Origin: Kosakonia sacchari SP1
Lineage (GTDB): Bacteria; Pseudomonadota; Gammaproteobacteria; Enterobacterales; Enterobacteriaceae
Assembly (NCBI RefSeq): GCF_000300455.3
Contig: NZ_CP007215.2
Coordinates: 3,286,001 to 3,350,000 of the forward strand
Direction of reading: 5' to 3'
DNA: 64,000 nt
Under the pieces are notes generated by a model. The model worked only from the letters and a program-made list of their open reading frames with translations. It ran no database searches and had not been told where the DNA came from. The translations under genes were made by a program, and so were the position numbers. Below are positions 44,242 to 54,676 of this stretch, piece by piece; within the stretch, counting starts at the first letter, position 1, and the number at the start of each line of letters is the position of its first letter.

Positions 44242-45364
44242 AGCCCTCTCCTGGCGGCGCGTGCGCGCGTTATGCGTGAAAGAGACGCGCCAGATTGTGC
44301 GTGACCCGAGTAGCTGGTTGATTGCGGTGGTGATCCCGCTGCTGCTGCTATTTATTTTCGGGTACGGTATTAACCTCGATTCCAGCAAACTGCGCGTTGG
44401 CGTACTGCTTGAACAGCACAGCGAAGAGGCGCTGGATTTTACCCATACGCTGACCGGTTCGCCCTATATTGATGCCACCATCAGCGATAACCGCCAGCAA
44501 CTGATTCAGATGATGCAGGCCGGGCGCATTCGCGGGCTGGTGGTGATCCCGGCGAACTTCGCCGCGCAAATGGCACGCCCTGGCGACAGCGCGCCGGTTC
44601 AGGTGATAACCGATGGCAGCGAACCGAACACCGCCAACTTTGTGCAGGGGTATGTCGAAGGCATCTGGCAACTCTGGCAACAGCAACGCGCGGAAGATAA
44701 CGGAGAAACGTTTAAGCCGCTGATTGATGTGCAGACGCGCTACTGGTTTAACCCGGCGGCTATCAGCCAGCATTTTATTATCCCTGGTGCGGTGACCATT
44801 ATCATGACGGTGATTGGCGCGATCCTCACCTCGCTGGTGGTGGCGCGCGAATGGGAACGCGGCACCATGGAAGCGCTGCTCTCCACCGAGATCACCCGTG
44901 CGGAACTGCTGCTGTGCAAACTCATTCCCTATTACTTTCTTGGCATGCTGGCGATGGGGCTGTGCATGCTGGTGTCGGTGTTTATTCTCGGTGTGCCGTA
45001 TCGCGGCTCGCTGCTGATCCTCTTTTTAATTACCAGCCTGTTTTTGCTGAGCACCTTAGGCATGGGGCTGTTGATTTCCACCGTCACACGTAATCAATTT
45101 AACGCCGCGCAGGTGGCGCTTAACGCCGCGTTTTTACCGTCGATTATGCTGTCCGGTTTTATTTTCCAGATAGACAGCATGCCCGCCATTATTCGCGTGG
45201 TGACGTACATTATTCCGGCACGTTACTTTGTCAGCACCCTGCAAAGCCTGTTTCTGGCGGGCAATATCCCGATAGTGCTGGTAGTGAACGTGCTGTTTTT
45301 AGTTGCCTCGGCGGTGATGTTTATTGGCCTGACGTGGCTGAAAACCAAACGCAGACTGGATTAA
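44231..45364 (+). CDS. ybhS: ABC-2 permease YbhS
   Basis: A 377-residue inner-membrane permease of the ABC-2 type. A first helix (about 30-46) precedes a large periplasmic domain, then five helices from about 175. Family signatures are [30 protein letters not shown] and the [13 protein letters not shown] loop. It pairs with YbhR. ATG at 44231 follows AAGGAGCATCACG; the open frame extends further into ybhF but lacks a ribosome site there. Confidence 0.94.
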   Translation: MSVKALSWRRVRALCVKETRQIVRDPSSWLIAVVIPLLLLFIFGYGINLDSSKLRVGVLLEQHSEEALDFTHTLTGSPYIDATISDNRQQLIQMMQAGRIRGLVVIPANFAAQMARPGDSAPVQVITDGSEPNTANFVQGYVEGIWQLWQQQRAEDNGETFKPLIDVQTRYWFNPAAISQHFIIPGAVTIIMTVIGAILTSLVVAREWERGTMEALLSTEITRAELLLCKLIPYYFLGMLAMGLCMLVSVFILGVPYRGSLLILFLITSLFLLSTLGMGLLISTVTRNQFNAAQVALNAAFLPSIMLSGFIFQIDSMPAIIRVVTYIIPARYFVSTLQSLFLAGNIPIVLVVNVLFLVASAVMFIGLTWLKTKRRLD

Positions 45365-45373
45365 GGAAAAGCC

Positions 45374-46480
45374 ATGTTTTACCGTTTACTGACGCTTATC
45401 CGCAAAGAGTTGCAATCGCTGCTGCGCGAGCCGCAAACCCGCGCCATTTTGATCCTGCCGGTGCTGATTCAGGTGCTGCTGTTTCCTTTCGCCGCCACGC
45501 TGGAAGTGACCAACGCCACCATCGCTATCTACAACGAAGATAACGGCAAACACGCCGTCGAACTGACCCAGCGTTTTGCCCGTGCGAAAGCCTTTACCCA
45601 CGTTTTGTTGCTGAACAGCCCGCAAGAAATTCGCCCAATCATCGACACGCAAAAAGCGCTGTTACTGGTGCGCTTCCCGGCGGATTTCTCGCGCAATCTC
45701 GACAGCGGCGTTACCGCGCCGATGCAGTTGATTCTGGATGGGCGTAACTCGAACAGCGCGCAAATCGCCGCCAATTATTTGCAGCAGATCGTCAAAGATT
45801 ATCAACAGGAGCTGCTCAGCGGACGGGAAAAACCGAACAACAGCGAGCTGGTCGTGCGCAACTGGTATAACCCAAATCTCGACTACAAATGGTTTGTGGT
45901 GCCGTCGCTGATCGCGATGATTACCACCATTGGCGTGATGATTGTCACCTCGCTGTCGGTGGCGCGTGAACGTGAACAAGGTACGCTCGATCAACTGCTG
46001 GTTTCACCGCTGGCAACGTGGCAAATCTTTGTCGGTAAAGCGGTGCCGGCGCTGATTGTCGCCACATTCCAGGCAACGATTGTGCTTGGCGTGGGCATTC
46101 TGGCGTACAAAATCCCCTTTGCCGGTTCGCTGCTACTGTTCTATTTCACCATGCTGGTGTATGGCTTGTCGCTGGTCGGTTTTGGCTTGCTGATTTCGTC
46201 GCTCTGCTCGACCCAGCAGCAGGCGTTTATTGGCGTGTTTGTCTTTATGATGCCAGCGATTTTGCTCTCCGGTTATGTGTCGCCGGTGGAGAATATGCCG
46301 GTCTGGTTGCAGGATCTCACTTGGGCGAATCCGATCCGCCACTTTACCGATATTACCAAGCAGATTTACCTGAAGGACGCCAGCTTTACGATTGTCTGGC
46401 AGAGTTTGTGGCCACTACTGGTGATCGCGGCGACCACCGGTTCAGCGGCGTATGCGCTGTTCAGACGCAAAATCATGTGA
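45374..46480 (+). CDS. ybhR: ABC-2 permease YbhR
   Basis: A 368-residue partner of YbhS with the same architecture: first helix (about 22-42), periplasmic domain, then five helices. The family signature is [31 protein letters not shown], and the later loop is [13 protein letters not shown]. It is nine bases after ybhS with AAGGAAAAG before the ATG and closes the cecR-ybhGFSR operon. Confidence 0.94.
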   Translation: MFYRLLTLIRKELQSLLREPQTRAILILPVLIQVLLFPFAATLEVTNATIAIYNEDNGKHAVELTQRFARAKAFTHVLLLNSPQEIRPIIDTQKALLLVRFPADFSRNLDSGVTAPMQLILDGRNSNSAQIAANYLQQIVKDYQQELLSGREKPNNSELVVRNWYNPNLDYKWFVVPSLIAMITTIGVMIVTSLSVAREREQGTLDQLLVSPLATWQIFVGKAVPALIVATFQATIVLGVGILAYKIPFAGSLLLFYFTMLVYGLSLVGFGLLISSLCSTQQQAFIGVFVFMMPAILLSGYVSPVENMPVWLQDLTWANPIRHFTDITKQIYLKDASFTIVWQSLWPLLVIAATTGSAAYALFRRKIM

Positions 46481-46499
46481 TTCGTTTTTCGGCTGGCGT

Positions 46500-46521
46500 A
46501 CGGGCAGGTTTGTTTGCCCGT
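46500..46521. terminator. Hairpin between ybhR and ybhQ
   Basis: The stem ACGGGCA / TGCCCGT (46500-46506 with 46515-46521), followed by CTGTTTTA, lies between the convergent ends of ybhR and ybhQ. Confidence 0.6.
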
Positions 46522-46534
46522 CTGTTTTACTGCA

Positions 46535-46972
46535 TTAGCGGTGATCGTGCGGACTGGCTGCTCTGCTGCGTTGATGCAGACCGAAAGATTTAGCGGGAAG
46601 TTTTCTCTCTTTGGTGAGCAGCGACACCACCGCCGGTCCCGCAAGGATCGCCAGCCCGGCCACCGCCAGCAAATAGTTATTTTGCAATACGCGGGAGAGC
46701 AGCCAGATAACAATCAGCGAGGCGCCAAAATACCAGGTGGTGGTCAACTCCTCCAGTACATCGCCGAACTCGCGCCAGCGCGCTTCATGGTGACGCTGGA
46801 GAAACAGCATCAGCAACACGGAAATGCCATACAGTACGCACAGCCCTAAGCCAACACGCACCAGCGTGCCGCTCATCCAGCCCATCACCAGCAACGTTAC
46901 AATCAGTACGTGCAACATAATCTGCCAGCAACTCAGGCCAGTCGCGACACGAACACGTTGTTGCCACTTCAT
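46535..46972 (-). CDS. ybhQ: Inner-membrane protein YbhQ
   Basis: A 145-residue membrane protein of unknown function. There are four hydrophobic segments: about 15-35, 40-58, 76-94 and 98-115. It matches E. coli YbhQ (136 residues) well up to about residue 120. The C-terminal tail [20 protein letters not shown] is longer and different. An AGGAGAG ribosome site precedes the ATG. It is transcribed away from the ybhP operon. Confidence 0.92.
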   Translation of the reverse strand: MKWQQRVRVATGLSCWQIMLHVLIVTLLVMGWMSGTLVRVGLGLCVLYGISVLLMLFLQRHHEARWREFGDVLEELTTTWYFGASLIVIWLLSRVLQNNYLLAVAGLAILAGPAVVSLLTKERKLPAKSFGLHQRSRAASPHDHR

Positions 46973-47103
46973 GGTTTCTCTCCTGGAGGATTTTTATCTG
47001 TATGAAGCGTACTCGTATTTACGGAAAATTCCGTAACCCGCCCTTTTTTGTGACAGGGACTACAATTTATTTTCACGAGGAGAGTGACGCTGGCAGGAGA
47101 GTT

Positions 47104-47865
47104 ATGACCCAACACGCGCGAAATTTTTCATTAAAAGTACTCACCATTAATACCCATAAAGGCTTCACCGCGTTTAACCGCCGCTTTATTTTGCCCGAGC
47201 TGCGCGACGCAGTGCGCACCGTTAGCGCTGATATCGTCTGCCTGCAAGAGGTGATGGGCGCGCATGAAGTTCACCCGTTGCATGTGGAAAACTGGCCGGA
47301 CACCACCCATTACGAATTCCTTGCCGATACTATGTGGAGCGATTACGCCTACGGGCGCAATGCGGTTTATCCGGAAGGGCATCATGGTAATGCGGTGCTC
47401 TCCCGCTTTCCGATTGAGCACTATGAAAACCGCGATGTCTCCGTTGACGGCAGCGAAAAACGCGGCCTGCTCTACTGCCGGATTGTGCCGCCGGATCTCG
47501 GTCACGCTTTGCATGTGATTTGTGTCCACCTGGGGCTGCGGGAAGCGCACCGCCAGGCACAACTGACGATGCTGGCGGAGTGGGTCAATTCACTGCCGGA
47601 AAACGAACCGGTGGTGGTCGCTGGCGACTTTAACGACTGGCGGCAAAAAGCCAATCACCCGTTGAAAACGCAGGCCGGGCTGGAGGAGATCTTCACCCGC
47701 GCGCATGGCCGCCCTGCCCGTACGTTTCCGGTAAGCCTGCCGCTGCTGCGCCTCGATCGTATTTATGTGAAAAACGCGAACGCCAGCGCACCGACCGCGT
47801 TGCCGCTGCGTAACTGGCGTCATTTGTCCGATCATGCCCCACTGAGCGCGGAGATCCATCTATGA
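47104..47865 (+). CDS. ybhP: Endonuclease/exonuclease/phosphatase-family protein YbhP
   Basis: A 253-residue protein of the EEP superfamily (DNase I-like fold). Metal-site and catalytic motifs are visible: [27 protein letters not shown] and LSDHAPL. E. coli YbhP sits beside cardiolipin synthase B, so a phospholipid-related role is often suggested, but no activity is evident from sequence. ATG at 47104 gives the E. coli length. It overlaps clsB by 4 bp, showing translational coupling. Confidence 0.93.
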   Translation: MTQHARNFSLKVLTINTHKGFTAFNRRFILPELRDAVRTVSADIVCLQEVMGAHEVHPLHVENWPDTTHYEFLADTMWSDYAYGRNAVYPEGHHGNAVLSRFPIEHYENRDVSVDGSEKRGLLYCRIVPPDLGHALHVICVHLGLREAHRQAQLTMLAEWVNSLPENEPVVVAGDFNDWRQKANHPLKTQAGLEEIFTRAHGRPARTFPVSLPLLRLDRIYVKNANASAPTALPLRNWRHLSDHAPLSAEIHL

Positions 47866-49106
47866 AATGTAGCTGGCGGGAAGGTAATCGCATTCAGTTG
47901 CTGGAAAACGGGGATAACTATTACCCCGCGCTGTTTGACGCCATCGATCATGCAAAACAGCGCGTTATTCTGGAAACCTTTATCTGGTTTGAAGACGATG
48001 TCGGGTGTCAGTTGCAGCAGGTATTGTTGCGCGCCGCCCAGCGCGGGATCAGCATCGAAGTGCTGCTGGACGGCTACGGTTCGCCGGATCTGAGCGAACC
48101 GTTTGTCAGTGCGTTGACCTCAGCCGGGGTAATTTTCCGTTACTACGATCCCGGCCCACGGCTGTTCGGTATGCGCACCAATCTCTTTAGACGTATGCAC
48201 CGCAAAATCGTGGTGATCGATAATACGGTGGCGTTTGTTGGCGGCATTAACTACTCGGCAGAGCACGTCACCAGCTACGGCCCGGAAGCGAAACAAGATT
48301 ACGCCGTGCGGGTTGAAGGCCCGGTGGTGCTCGATATTTTGCAATTTGAACTGGAGAACTTGCCGGATAACGCACCGGTTAAACGCTGGTGGCGCAAGCG
48401 TCGCCATCGCCCGGAGGAAAACCGCAAACCAGGCGAAGCGCAGGCGCTGTTTGTCTGGCGCGACAATGATGATCACCGCGACGACATTGAACGCCACTAC
48501 CTGAAAATGCTGGCGAACGCGCGCCGCGAAGTGATTATCGCCAATGCTTACTTTTTCCCCGGCTACCGTTTGCTGCACGCCATGCGCAGCGCCGCACGGC
48601 GGGGCGTCACGGTGAAACTGATTGTGCAGGGTGAACCGGATATGCCGATTGTGAAAGTCGGTGCGGAGCTGCTTTATAACTATCTTCTGAAGGGCGGGGT
48701 TCAGGTGTATGAATATCGCCGCCGCCCGCTGCATGGCAAAGTGGCGCTGATGGATGATCACTGGGCCACTATCGGCTCCAGCAATCTTGACCCGCTAAGT
48801 TTGTCACTCAATCTCGAAGCCAATCTGATTATTCATGACCGTGTGTTTAACCAGACGCTGCGCGACAATTTGCTGGGGCTGATTAATAACGACTGTGTGC
48901 GGGTAAATGAGTCAATGGCGCCGAAACGAACGTGGTGGAACCTCGGAAAAAGCGTGGTGGTGTTCCACTTTTTACGCCACTTCCCGGCAATGGTCGGCTG
49001 GTTACCGGCACACACGCCAAGGCTGGCCGAGGTGGAGCCGCCCGTTCAGCCCGAAATCGAAACCCAGGATCGGACTGAAGCGCAGCACTCAGGGGTGAAA
49101 CCATGA
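47862..49106 (+). CDS. clsB: Cardiolipin synthase B (ClsB)
   Basis: A 414-residue phospholipase D-superfamily enzyme that joins phosphatidyl groups to make cardiolipin and phosphatidylglycerol. Two HKD motifs are seen: [16 protein letters not shown] (about 113) and [21 protein letters not shown] (about 290). There is no strong N-terminal membrane helix, as in E. coli ClsB. It is flanked by overlaps with ybhP and ybhN (4 bp each), so all three are made together. Confidence 0.95.
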   Translation: MKCSWREGNRIQLLENGDNYYPALFDAIDHAKQRVILETFIWFEDDVGCQLQQVLLRAAQRGISIEVLLDGYGSPDLSEPFVSALTSAGVIFRYYDPGPRLFGMRTNLFRRMHRKIVVIDNTVAFVGGINYSAEHVTSYGPEAKQDYAVRVEGPVVLDILQFELENLPDNAPVKRWWRKRRHRPEENRKPGEAQALFVWRDNDDHRDDIERHYLKMLANARREVIIANAYFFPGYRLLHAMRSAARRGVTVKLIVQGEPDMPIVKVGAELLYNYLLKGGVQVYEYRRRPLHGKVALMDDHWATIGSSNLDPLSLSLNLEANLIIHDRVFNQTLRDNLLGLINNDCVRVNESMAPKRTWWNLGKSVVVFHFLRHFPAMVGWLPAHTPRLAEVEPPVQPEIETQDRTEAQHSGVKP

Positions 49107-50071
49107 CATCACGCTCACATCCGCGCTGGCGGCTGGCCAAAAGGATCCTCACGGTACTGTTTTTTGTTGCTGTTGCAGTGCTGCTGGTGCTGTATGCACA
49201 AAAAGTGAATTGGGATGATGTCTGGAAAGTCATTCGCGACTATAACCGCACCGCGCTGCTTAGCGCCGTCGCACTGGTGGTGGTAAGTTACCTGTTATAC
49301 GGCTGCTATGACTTGCTCGGCCGCGCTTATTGCGGGCACAAGCTGGCAAAACGCCAGGTGATGCTGGTGTCATTTATCTGTTATGCCTTTAACCTGACGC
49401 TCAGTACATGGGTGGGCGGCATCGGTATGCGCTATCGGCTTTACTCACGTCTTGGTCTGCCGGGCAGCACGATTACGCGCATTTTCTCGCTGAGTATTAC
49501 CACCAACTGGCTGGGCTACATTTTGCTTGGCGGGGTGATTTTTACCTTCGGCGTGGTGCAGATCCCGGCGCACTGGTATATCGACGACACGACGCTGCGC
49601 ATCGTTGGCGTGGTGTTGCTGCTGGTGATTGCGGTCTACCTGTGGGGTTGCGCGTTCGCCAAACGCCGTCATCTGACGATTAAAGGCCACAAGCTGGTGC
49701 TGCCATCGTGGAAATTTGCCGTTGCACAGTTGGCTATTTCCAGCGCCAACTGGATAGCCATGGGGGCGATTATCTGGCTGCTGATGGGCATGCAGGCCGA
49801 TTTCTTCTTCGTGCTTGGCGTGTTGCTGGTCAGCAGTATCGCGGGCGTCATTGTGCATATTCCGGCGGGGATCGGCGTGCTCGAAGCGGTGTTCATCGCC
49901 CTGCTCGCCAGCGAACACGTTTCACAAGGCATGATTATCGCCGCCCTGCTCGCCTACCGTGTACTTTACTACTTCTTGCCACTGCTGCTGGCGCTGGTTT
50001 GCTACCTGTTGCTGGAAAGCCGGGCGAAAAAGCTGCGGGCGAAAAACGAAAAAGCGTTGGCGCAGCAGTAA
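49103..50071 (+). CDS. ybhN: UPF0104-family membrane protein YbhN
   Basis: A 322-residue inner-membrane protein with about eight helices, of the lysylphosphatidylglycerol-synthase-TM-like (UPF0104) family. A characteristic piece is SSIAGVIVHIPAGIGVLEAVFIALL (about 245-270). In E. coli it lies in the same three-gene unit. A lipid-related role fits the neighbours, but the function is unproven. The C-terminus is basic (ESRAKKLRAKNEK). Confidence 0.92.
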   Translation: MTSRSHPRWRLAKRILTVLFFVAVAVLLVLYAQKVNWDDVWKVIRDYNRTALLSAVALVVVSYLLYGCYDLLGRAYCGHKLAKRQVMLVSFICYAFNLTLSTWVGGIGMRYRLYSRLGLPGSTITRIFSLSITTNWLGYILLGGVIFTFGVVQIPAHWYIDDTTLRIVGVVLLLVIAVYLWGCAFAKRRHLTIKGHKLVLPSWKFAVAQLAISSANWIAMGAIIWLLMGMQADFFFVLGVLLVSSIAGVIVHIPAGIGVLEAVFIALLASEHVSQGMIIAALLAYRVLYYFLPLLLALVCYLLLESRAKKLRAKNEKALAQQ

Positions 50072-50075
50072 GTTT

Positions 50076-50777
50076 TTAGCGCGAGTTGGTGCCCGGCAAG
50101 AGATACGACAGCAGTTCCAGCGTTCTGAAAAAGGCGGTGATGACCCCAAGCCAGATAGCCAGTGCGCCACGGATCGCACTGCTCTGCACGGTGGTAAAGT
50201 CGCGGGCGTAGAGCTTACGCGCGCTCACAGCAATGGATTTGCTTTTGTAGGCGCTTACCGCGCTAAAGAACAGCACCGCCATTATGCTACCGAACCACAG
50301 CAGCGGACCGCTGTGACGCAGGCTGTTTACCGCTATCGCCAGTAACAGACCCGCCAGCGCCATCAGCCAGTAGTAACCGCTGCCGCGCAGGGATGAACCG
50401 GCAAAATGGGCAATCGCCGCGCCAAGTAGATACATGCCGTCGGTTATCGCCAGATGCACGACGATCCCGCCGAGTGGAAACAGGCTGGCGAGCAGCAAGC
50501 CCGAGAGGATACTCATCAGCGCCAGACCGGCTAACGCCGACCAAGTATTGAAGCGGTCAAAAAGAACGTTGAGCACCAGGGCGACGACAAACCAGAGGAT
50601 CGCCAGCAGCACAATGATCGCGCTGTGTTCGGTAAACGTGCGGAGCGCCATGACATCCAGCACCAGCCAGGCCGTTGCGATACTCAGCGCCATCCCTGCC
50701 GCCAGCCATAAGCAAATATTGACCATCAACTCGGCAGGCGCGACCTGTGCAGGCTGGATCCAGCCAAAGGGTTTCAC
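50076..50777 (-). CDS. ybhM: YbhM-like Bax inhibitor-1-family membrane protein
   Basis: A 233-residue inner-membrane protein with about seven helices, at the position of E. coli YbhM but much more diverged than its neighbours. GTG at 50777 has a GGAGGAA ribosome site at ideal distance. The longer open frame begins inside the ybhL terminator and is unlikely to be used. The function is unknown. The symbol is assigned mainly from synteny. Confidence 0.75.
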   Translation of the reverse strand: MKPFGWIQPAQVAPAELMVNICLWLAAGMALSIATAWLVLDVMALRTFTEHSAIIVLLAILWFVVALVLNVLFDRFNTWSALAGLALMSILSGLLLASLFPLGGIVVHLAITDGMYLLGAAIAHFAGSSLRGSGYYWLMALAGLLLAIAVNSLRHSGPLLWFGSIMAVLFFSAVSAYKSKSIAVSARKLYARDFTTVQSSAIRGALAIWLGVITAFFRTLELLSYLLPGTNSR

Positions 50778-50814
50778 CGGGTTCCTCCCTGAATAGCGGC
50801 TGTCCGCAAGGCAA

Positions 50815-50839
50815 AAAAATCCCGGCAAATGCCGGGATC
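50815..50839 (-). terminator. Terminator of ybhL
   Basis: The stem TCCCGGCA / TGCCGGGA is followed on the minus strand by a T-run (TTTTTTT), between ybhL and the ybhM start. Confidence 0.9.
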
Positions 50840-50852
50840 GTGAAGCGGGATA

Positions 50853-51560
50853 TTAACGGCGGTTGCCGAAAATACGCAACAGCATCAGGAACAGGTTGAT
50901 GAAGTCGAGGTACAGCGTCAGCGCGCCGAGAATGGAGGATTTACGCAGCTGCGACGCGTCGCGAACATCGATTTGCTGACCGATATTTTTCAGCTTCTGC
51001 GTGTCATAGGCGGTCAGACCAACAAAAATCACCACCCCGATATAGGTCACCGCCCACATCAGCGCTTCACTCTTCAGCCAGAAGTTGACCAGTGAGGCCA
51101 GCAGAATACCAATCAGCCCCATAAACAGCATGCTGCCGAGACCGCTGAGATCGCGTTTGGTAGTGTACCCATACAGGCTCATCGCGCCAAACATCCCGGC
51201 GGTGACAACAAAGGTGGCGGCGATAGATTGCGCGGTATAGACCAGCAAAATACTGGAAATCGTCAGCCCGGTTAGCGCCGAATAGAGCATAAACAGCGTG
51301 GTTGCCAGCCCGGCGCTCAGCTTATGAATTAGCCCGGAAAGCACAAATACCACCGCCAGTTGCGCAATCACCAGGCCAAAGAAGGTTATTTGGCTGGAAA
51401 ACACAAACGACATGATGGCTTCGCTGCGCGCGGCGTACCAGGCGACAAACGCCGTCAGCAGCAGGCCGCAGGTCATCCAGCCATAAACCTGCGCCATATA
51501 CGTTTGTAAGCCGGTACGGCTGTGCTGAACAATAGAATCAGAACGAGGGAAACGGTCCAT
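50853..51560 (-). CDS. ybhL: Bax inhibitor-1-family membrane protein YbhL
   Basis: A 235-residue inner-membrane protein with seven helices, of the BI-1/TMBIM (YccA-like) family. Conserved blocks are GAMSLYGYTTKRDLSG and VGLTAYDTQKLKNIGQQID, where the acidic residues form the calcium-linked pore region in relatives. It matches E. coli YbhL strongly. ATG at 51560 (MDRFPRSD) matches E. coli; an ATG two codons earlier also exists. Function in bacteria is unsettled. Confidence 0.94.
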   Translation of the reverse strand: MDRFPRSDSIVQHSRTGLQTYMAQVYGWMTCGLLLTAFVAWYAARSEAIMSFVFSSQITFFGLVIAQLAVVFVLSGLIHKLSAGLATTLFMLYSALTGLTISSILLVYTAQSIAATFVVTAGMFGAMSLYGYTTKRDLSGLGSMLFMGLIGILLASLVNFWLKSEALMWAVTYIGVVIFVGLTAYDTQKLKNIGQQIDVRDASQLRKSSILGALTLYLDFINLFLMLLRIFGNRR

Positions 51561-51617
51561 AATCACTCCAGATTGATGGGTTAGCCTTTTAAGGTTAACA
51601 CATCTCTGCTCAACGGA

Positions 51618-52070
51618 TTACCAACGTTCCGCCGCCTGCTTGTCGCTGTCGCGGGCTTCCACCCAACGATCGCCTTCCGGCGTCGCCTCGCGTTTCCAGA
51701 ACGGCGCGCGGGTTTTCAGGTAATCCATAATGAATTGCCCGGCGTCAAACGCGCTGCTACGGTGCGCGCTGGCTACGCCAACAAAGACAATTTCGTCACC
51801 TGGCCACAATTCGCCCACGCGGTGATAGACGGTGACGCGCCCGAGCGGCCAACGGCTGCGCGCTTCATCAACGATCTCCGCCAGCGATTTTTCCGTCATG
51901 CCCGGATAGTGCTCCAGCGTTAACGCACTGACGCTGTCACCTAAATTGTGATTACGCACTTTACCAGTAAACGTCACTACCGCGCCGTCTTCATCGCGCG
52001 CCGCCAGCCAGGCGTACTCATCACCGACGCAGAAGGTCGCATGATCGACGCAAATTCGCGTTTCGCTCAT
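51618..52070 (-). CDS. moaE: Molybdopterin synthase large subunit MoaE
   Basis: A 150-residue catalytic subunit that, with MoaD, inserts two sulfurs into cyclic pyranopterin to form molybdopterin. Conserved pieces are FTGKVRNHNLGDSV and the active region KTRAPFWKREATPEGDRW, including the essential Lys. It is the last gene of the moa operon. ATG at 52070 lies just after the moaD stop and gives E. coli length. Confidence 0.96.
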   Translation of the reverse strand: MSETRICVDHATFCVGDEYAWLAARDEDGAVVTFTGKVRNHNLGDSVSALTLEHYPGMTEKSLAEIVDEARSRWPLGRVTVYHRVGELWPGDEIVFVGVASAHRSSAFDAGQFIMDYLKTRAPFWKREATPEGDRWVEARDSDKQAAERW

Positions 52071-52071
52071 T

Positions 52072-52317
52072 TCAGCCCCCGGTGACCGGCGGGAAGAAAG
52101 CGACCTCATCGCCGCTTTGCAACGGATGATCAAAGCTGACCAGCGTCTGGTTGACCGCCGCCAGCAATTTGCCTTCTTCCAGCGCCAGCGCCCAGCGATC
52201 GCCCTGTGCGGTCAGATGCTGGCGTAGCGCCTCAACGGAAGGGAAAACGGTATCGATGGTAGTGCTGTCGCAGCCGACCAGCTCGCGCACCTGCGCGAAA
52301 AAAAGGACTTTAATCAT
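52072..52317 (-). CDS. moaD: Molybdopterin synthase sulfur carrier MoaD
   Basis: An 81-residue ubiquitin-like protein ending in the Gly-Gly that is adenylated by MoeB and thiocarboxylated (FFPPVTGG). It donates sulfur in MoaE. ATG at 52317 overlaps the moaC end by 8 bp and gives [15 protein letters not shown] as in E. coli. Confidence 0.96.
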   Translation of the reverse strand: MIKVLFFAQVRELVGCDSTTIDTVFPSVEALRQHLTAQGDRWALALEEGKLLAAVNQTLVSFDHPLQSGDEVAFFPPVTGG

Positions 52318-52795
52318 TGCTATCCGCCCTGAAATCACCGGATTTGCCGCCGCTTTTCGCCAGCAAGCGCACCGGGCCAATCACCATATCTTTTTGTACC
52401 GCTTTGCACATATCGTAAATAGTTAACGCGGCCACCGAAGCGGCGGTCAGCGCTTCCATCTCCACGCCGGTTTTGCCGCTCAGGCGGCACACAGCTTCGA
52501 TGCGCACACGGTTATGTTCCGGCTCCGCCTGCAACAGCACTTCGACTTTACTCAACAATAGCGGGTGGCACAGGGGGATCAATTCCCAGGTGCGTTTCGC
52601 CGCCTGGATCCCGGCGATACGCGCGGTGGCAAAGACATCGCCTTTATGGTGGCTACCGTCGACGATCATCGCCAGCGTTTGCGGCAGCATGGTGACAAAC
52701 GCTTCAGCGCGTGCTTCACGGACGGTTTCCGCTTTGGCGGAGACATCCACCATGTGCGCTTCGCCGTCGGCGTTAATATGGGTCAGTTGTGACAT
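52310..52795 (-). CDS. moaC: Cyclic pyranopterin monophosphate synthase MoaC
   Basis: A 161-residue enzyme that converts the MoaA product (3',8-cyclo-GTP) into cyclic pyranopterin monophosphate. Conserved motifs are [30 protein letters not shown] and [26 protein letters not shown]. The position between moaB and moaD follows E. coli. Confidence 0.96.
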   Translation of the reverse strand: MSQLTHINADGEAHMVDVSAKAETVREARAEAFVTMLPQTLAMIVDGSHHKGDVFATARIAGIQAAKRTWELIPLCHPLLLSKVEVLLQAEPEHNRVRIEAVCRLSGKTGVEMEALTAASVAALTIYDMCKAVQKDMVIGPVRLLAKSGGKSGDFRADSND

Positions 52796-52798
52796 AAC

Positions 52799-53311
52799 TT
52801 ATTTCTTAAGATGGGGGTAGAAATTACACGGGCGCGTACGCGCATCCAGCTGCGGCGCAATAATATTTTCCCATGCGGTGCGACAGGCTTTGGTCGAACC
52901 GGGCATGGCAAAAATTAATGTCTTATTCGCTATACCGGCAACCGCGCGGGATTGCAGCGTCGCGGTGCCTATTTCTTCAAAAGAGAGCATGCGGAACACT
53001 TCGCCAAACCCTTCGACTTCGCGATCGAACAGCGGCAATAACGCTTCCGGTGCCTGATCGCCTTCCGTTAAACCGGTACCGCCGGTGATCAATACAACCT
53101 GCACATTATCGCTTGCGATCCACGCGGAAACCTGGGCGCGAATGGCGTAACGGTTCTCTTTGACGATGGCTTTATCGACCAGTTGGTGACCGGCTTCATG
53201 CGCGGCGTCGCGCAGCCAGTGACCGGAAGTATCGTCTTCTTCACCGCGACGGCTGGAGACCGTCAAAATAGCTAGCCTGACCGGAATAAACTCCGCGCTG
53301 ACCTGGCTCAT
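52799..53311 (-). CDS. moaB: Molybdenum cofactor protein MoaB
   Basis: A 170-residue MogA/MoaB-fold protein, implicated in molybdopterin adenylylation, though MogA does this in E. coli and MoaB may be redundant. Motifs are ILTVSSRRGEEDDTSGHWL and the nucleotide/pterin loop TGGTGLTEGDQAPEAL. It lies 17 bp after moaA. Confidence 0.95.
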   Translation of the reverse strand: MSQVSAEFIPVRLAILTVSSRRGEEDDTSGHWLRDAAHEAGHQLVDKAIVKENRYAIRAQVSAWIASDNVQVVLITGGTGLTEGDQAPEALLPLFDREVEGFGEVFRMLSFEEIGTATLQSRAVAGIANKTLIFAMPGSTKACRTAWENIIAPQLDARTRPCNFYPHLKK

Positions 53312-53328
53312 GTCATTCTCCTTGCGGT

Positions 53329-54318
53329 TTAACCGCCGATGTATGAAAGATTTTGCGTAATACCTGTATTGCCCTGATGCAGGAAGTGCGTCTGCTTTTT
53401 GTGCGTTAACGCTACTGCAATACGCTGTTCAAGCATCGCCTGCTGCGCATCGTCTTGCAGCAGATCGCGCAGATTCACGCCGCCATCGCCAAACAGGCAC
53501 AGATGCAGTTTACCGGTCGAGGAGACGCGCAGACGGTTGCAACTGGCGCAGAAATCTTTCTCATACGGCATGATAAGGCCGATTTCACCCTCGTAATCCG
53601 GGTGGCAAAAAACCTGTGCCGGACCGTCGCTGCGCTGGCGCAACTGGTGGATCCAGCCGCGTTTAAGCAGTTCATCGCGCAGCACCATGCCTGAGATATG
53701 GTGGTTGCGGAAAAGCTCGCTGCCCTCGCCGGTTTCCATCAATTCAATAAAGCGTAGCTGGATGGGGCGCGATTTGATCCACGCCAGAAAGGTGTCGAGC
53801 TGATGATGATTCACGTCACGCATCAGCACGGTGTTAACTTTGACTTTGGCAAACCCGGCGCTGAAGGCGGCATCAATGCCGTCCATCACCTGGCGGAATT
53901 TATCCTGCCCGGTAATAGCGTGAAACTGACGCGCATCGAGACTGTCGACGCTGACGTTGATGGCGGTAAGGCCAGCGTCGCGCCACTGTTTAGCGTCGCG
54001 CGCCAGGCGGTAGCCATTGGTGGTGACGGCAATCTGGCGGATGGCGCTGTTTTCACGCACTGCGGCGATGATGTCGGTGAAATCGCGGCGCAGGGAGGGT
54101 TCCCCGCCGGTCAGGCGCACTTTTTCTGTGCCCATGGCGCTAAACGCGCGCGTAACCCGGCGAATTTCTTCGACGCTCAGGAAGCCATTATTGTTGACGC
54201 CGCTCGGCTTGTAGCCGTCAGGCAGACAGTAAGTGCAACGGAAATTGCACACATCGGTGATCGATAAACGCAAGTAATAGAACTTACGCGCGAACGCATC
54301 GGTAAGTTGTGAGGCCAT
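53329..54318 (-). CDS. moaA: GTP 3',8-cyclase MoaA
   Basis: A 329-residue radical-SAM enzyme that starts molybdenum cofactor synthesis from GTP. The N-terminal 4Fe-4S cluster Cys are in CNFRCTYC (about 24-31), the C-terminal cluster in [18 protein letters not shown], and the protein ends in the functional Gly-Gly (SYIGG). ATG at 54318 gives MASQLTDAF as in E. coli; the longer open frame is translation of the riboswitch region. It is controlled by a Moco riboswitch and a ModE site. Confidence 0.97.
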   Translation of the reverse strand: MASQLTDAFARKFYYLRLSITDVCNFRCTYCLPDGYKPSGVNNNGFLSVEEIRRVTRAFSAMGTEKVRLTGGEPSLRRDFTDIIAAVRENSAIRQIAVTTNGYRLARDAKQWRDAGLTAINVSVDSLDARQFHAITGQDKFRQVMDGIDAAFSAGFAKVKVNTVLMRDVNHHQLDTFLAWIKSRPIQLRFIELMETGEGSELFRNHHISGMVLRDELLKRGWIHQLRQRSDGPAQVFCHPDYEGEIGLIMPYEKDFCASCNRLRVSSTGKLHLCLFGDGGVNLRDLLQDDAQQAMLEQRIAVALTHKKQTHFLHQGNTGITQNLSYIGG

Positions 54319-54324
54319 GTACAC

Positions 54325-54412
54325 CTTTCCAAGTACGGGAGATGCAGTCATTTCTTCCTGCACCCTGGCAGCAGAACCGTTCGGTTTGCTACGGCCAAAG
54401 CACCATGTCGTG
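54325..54412 (-). ncRNA. Moco (molybdenum cofactor) riboswitch of moaA
   Basis: The moaA leader contains the conserved blocks of the E. coli moaA Moco RNA motif, including CAAACCGAACGGTTCTGCTG, CAGGGTGCAGGAAGAAATGA and TCTCCCGTACTTGG, ending just before the moaA ribosome site. By analogy, cofactor binding reduces moa expression. The boundaries are approximate. Confidence 0.88.
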
Positions 54413-54503
54413 AGAGTTAGGTTGCTTAGGCTTGAGTGTATGTTTTGTCAGTAACGCTAAAATTGCTTAAGCGATAGTAGCGCGAACGTCGGGCTTTCGC
54501 TAT

Positions 54504-54546
54504 CACGATCATCGCTATATAAACTCATACATAGCGACATGATCGT
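54504..54546. promoter_or_regulatory. ModE-type operator between moaA and yvcK
   Basis: TCGCTATATA-N6-TACATAGCGA (54511-54536) is an inverted repeat like the known ModE sites (CGCTATATA-type halves). It is extended outward by ACGATCA / TGATCGT arms. ModE-molybdate activates moaA in E. coli. The site lies between moaA and yvcK and could affect both. Confidence 0.75.
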
Positions 54547-54676
54547 GCACTTTCGCTACAGAGTACGTGAAAATCGCCTTTTTGCTTTGATATGTGTCAT
54601 TTTCCTCTCTGCGCGGCATCGTCTTTTGGTGGTATTTAGGCTAACGTAGCGCGGTAAATTTTCATAAGGAACCATT

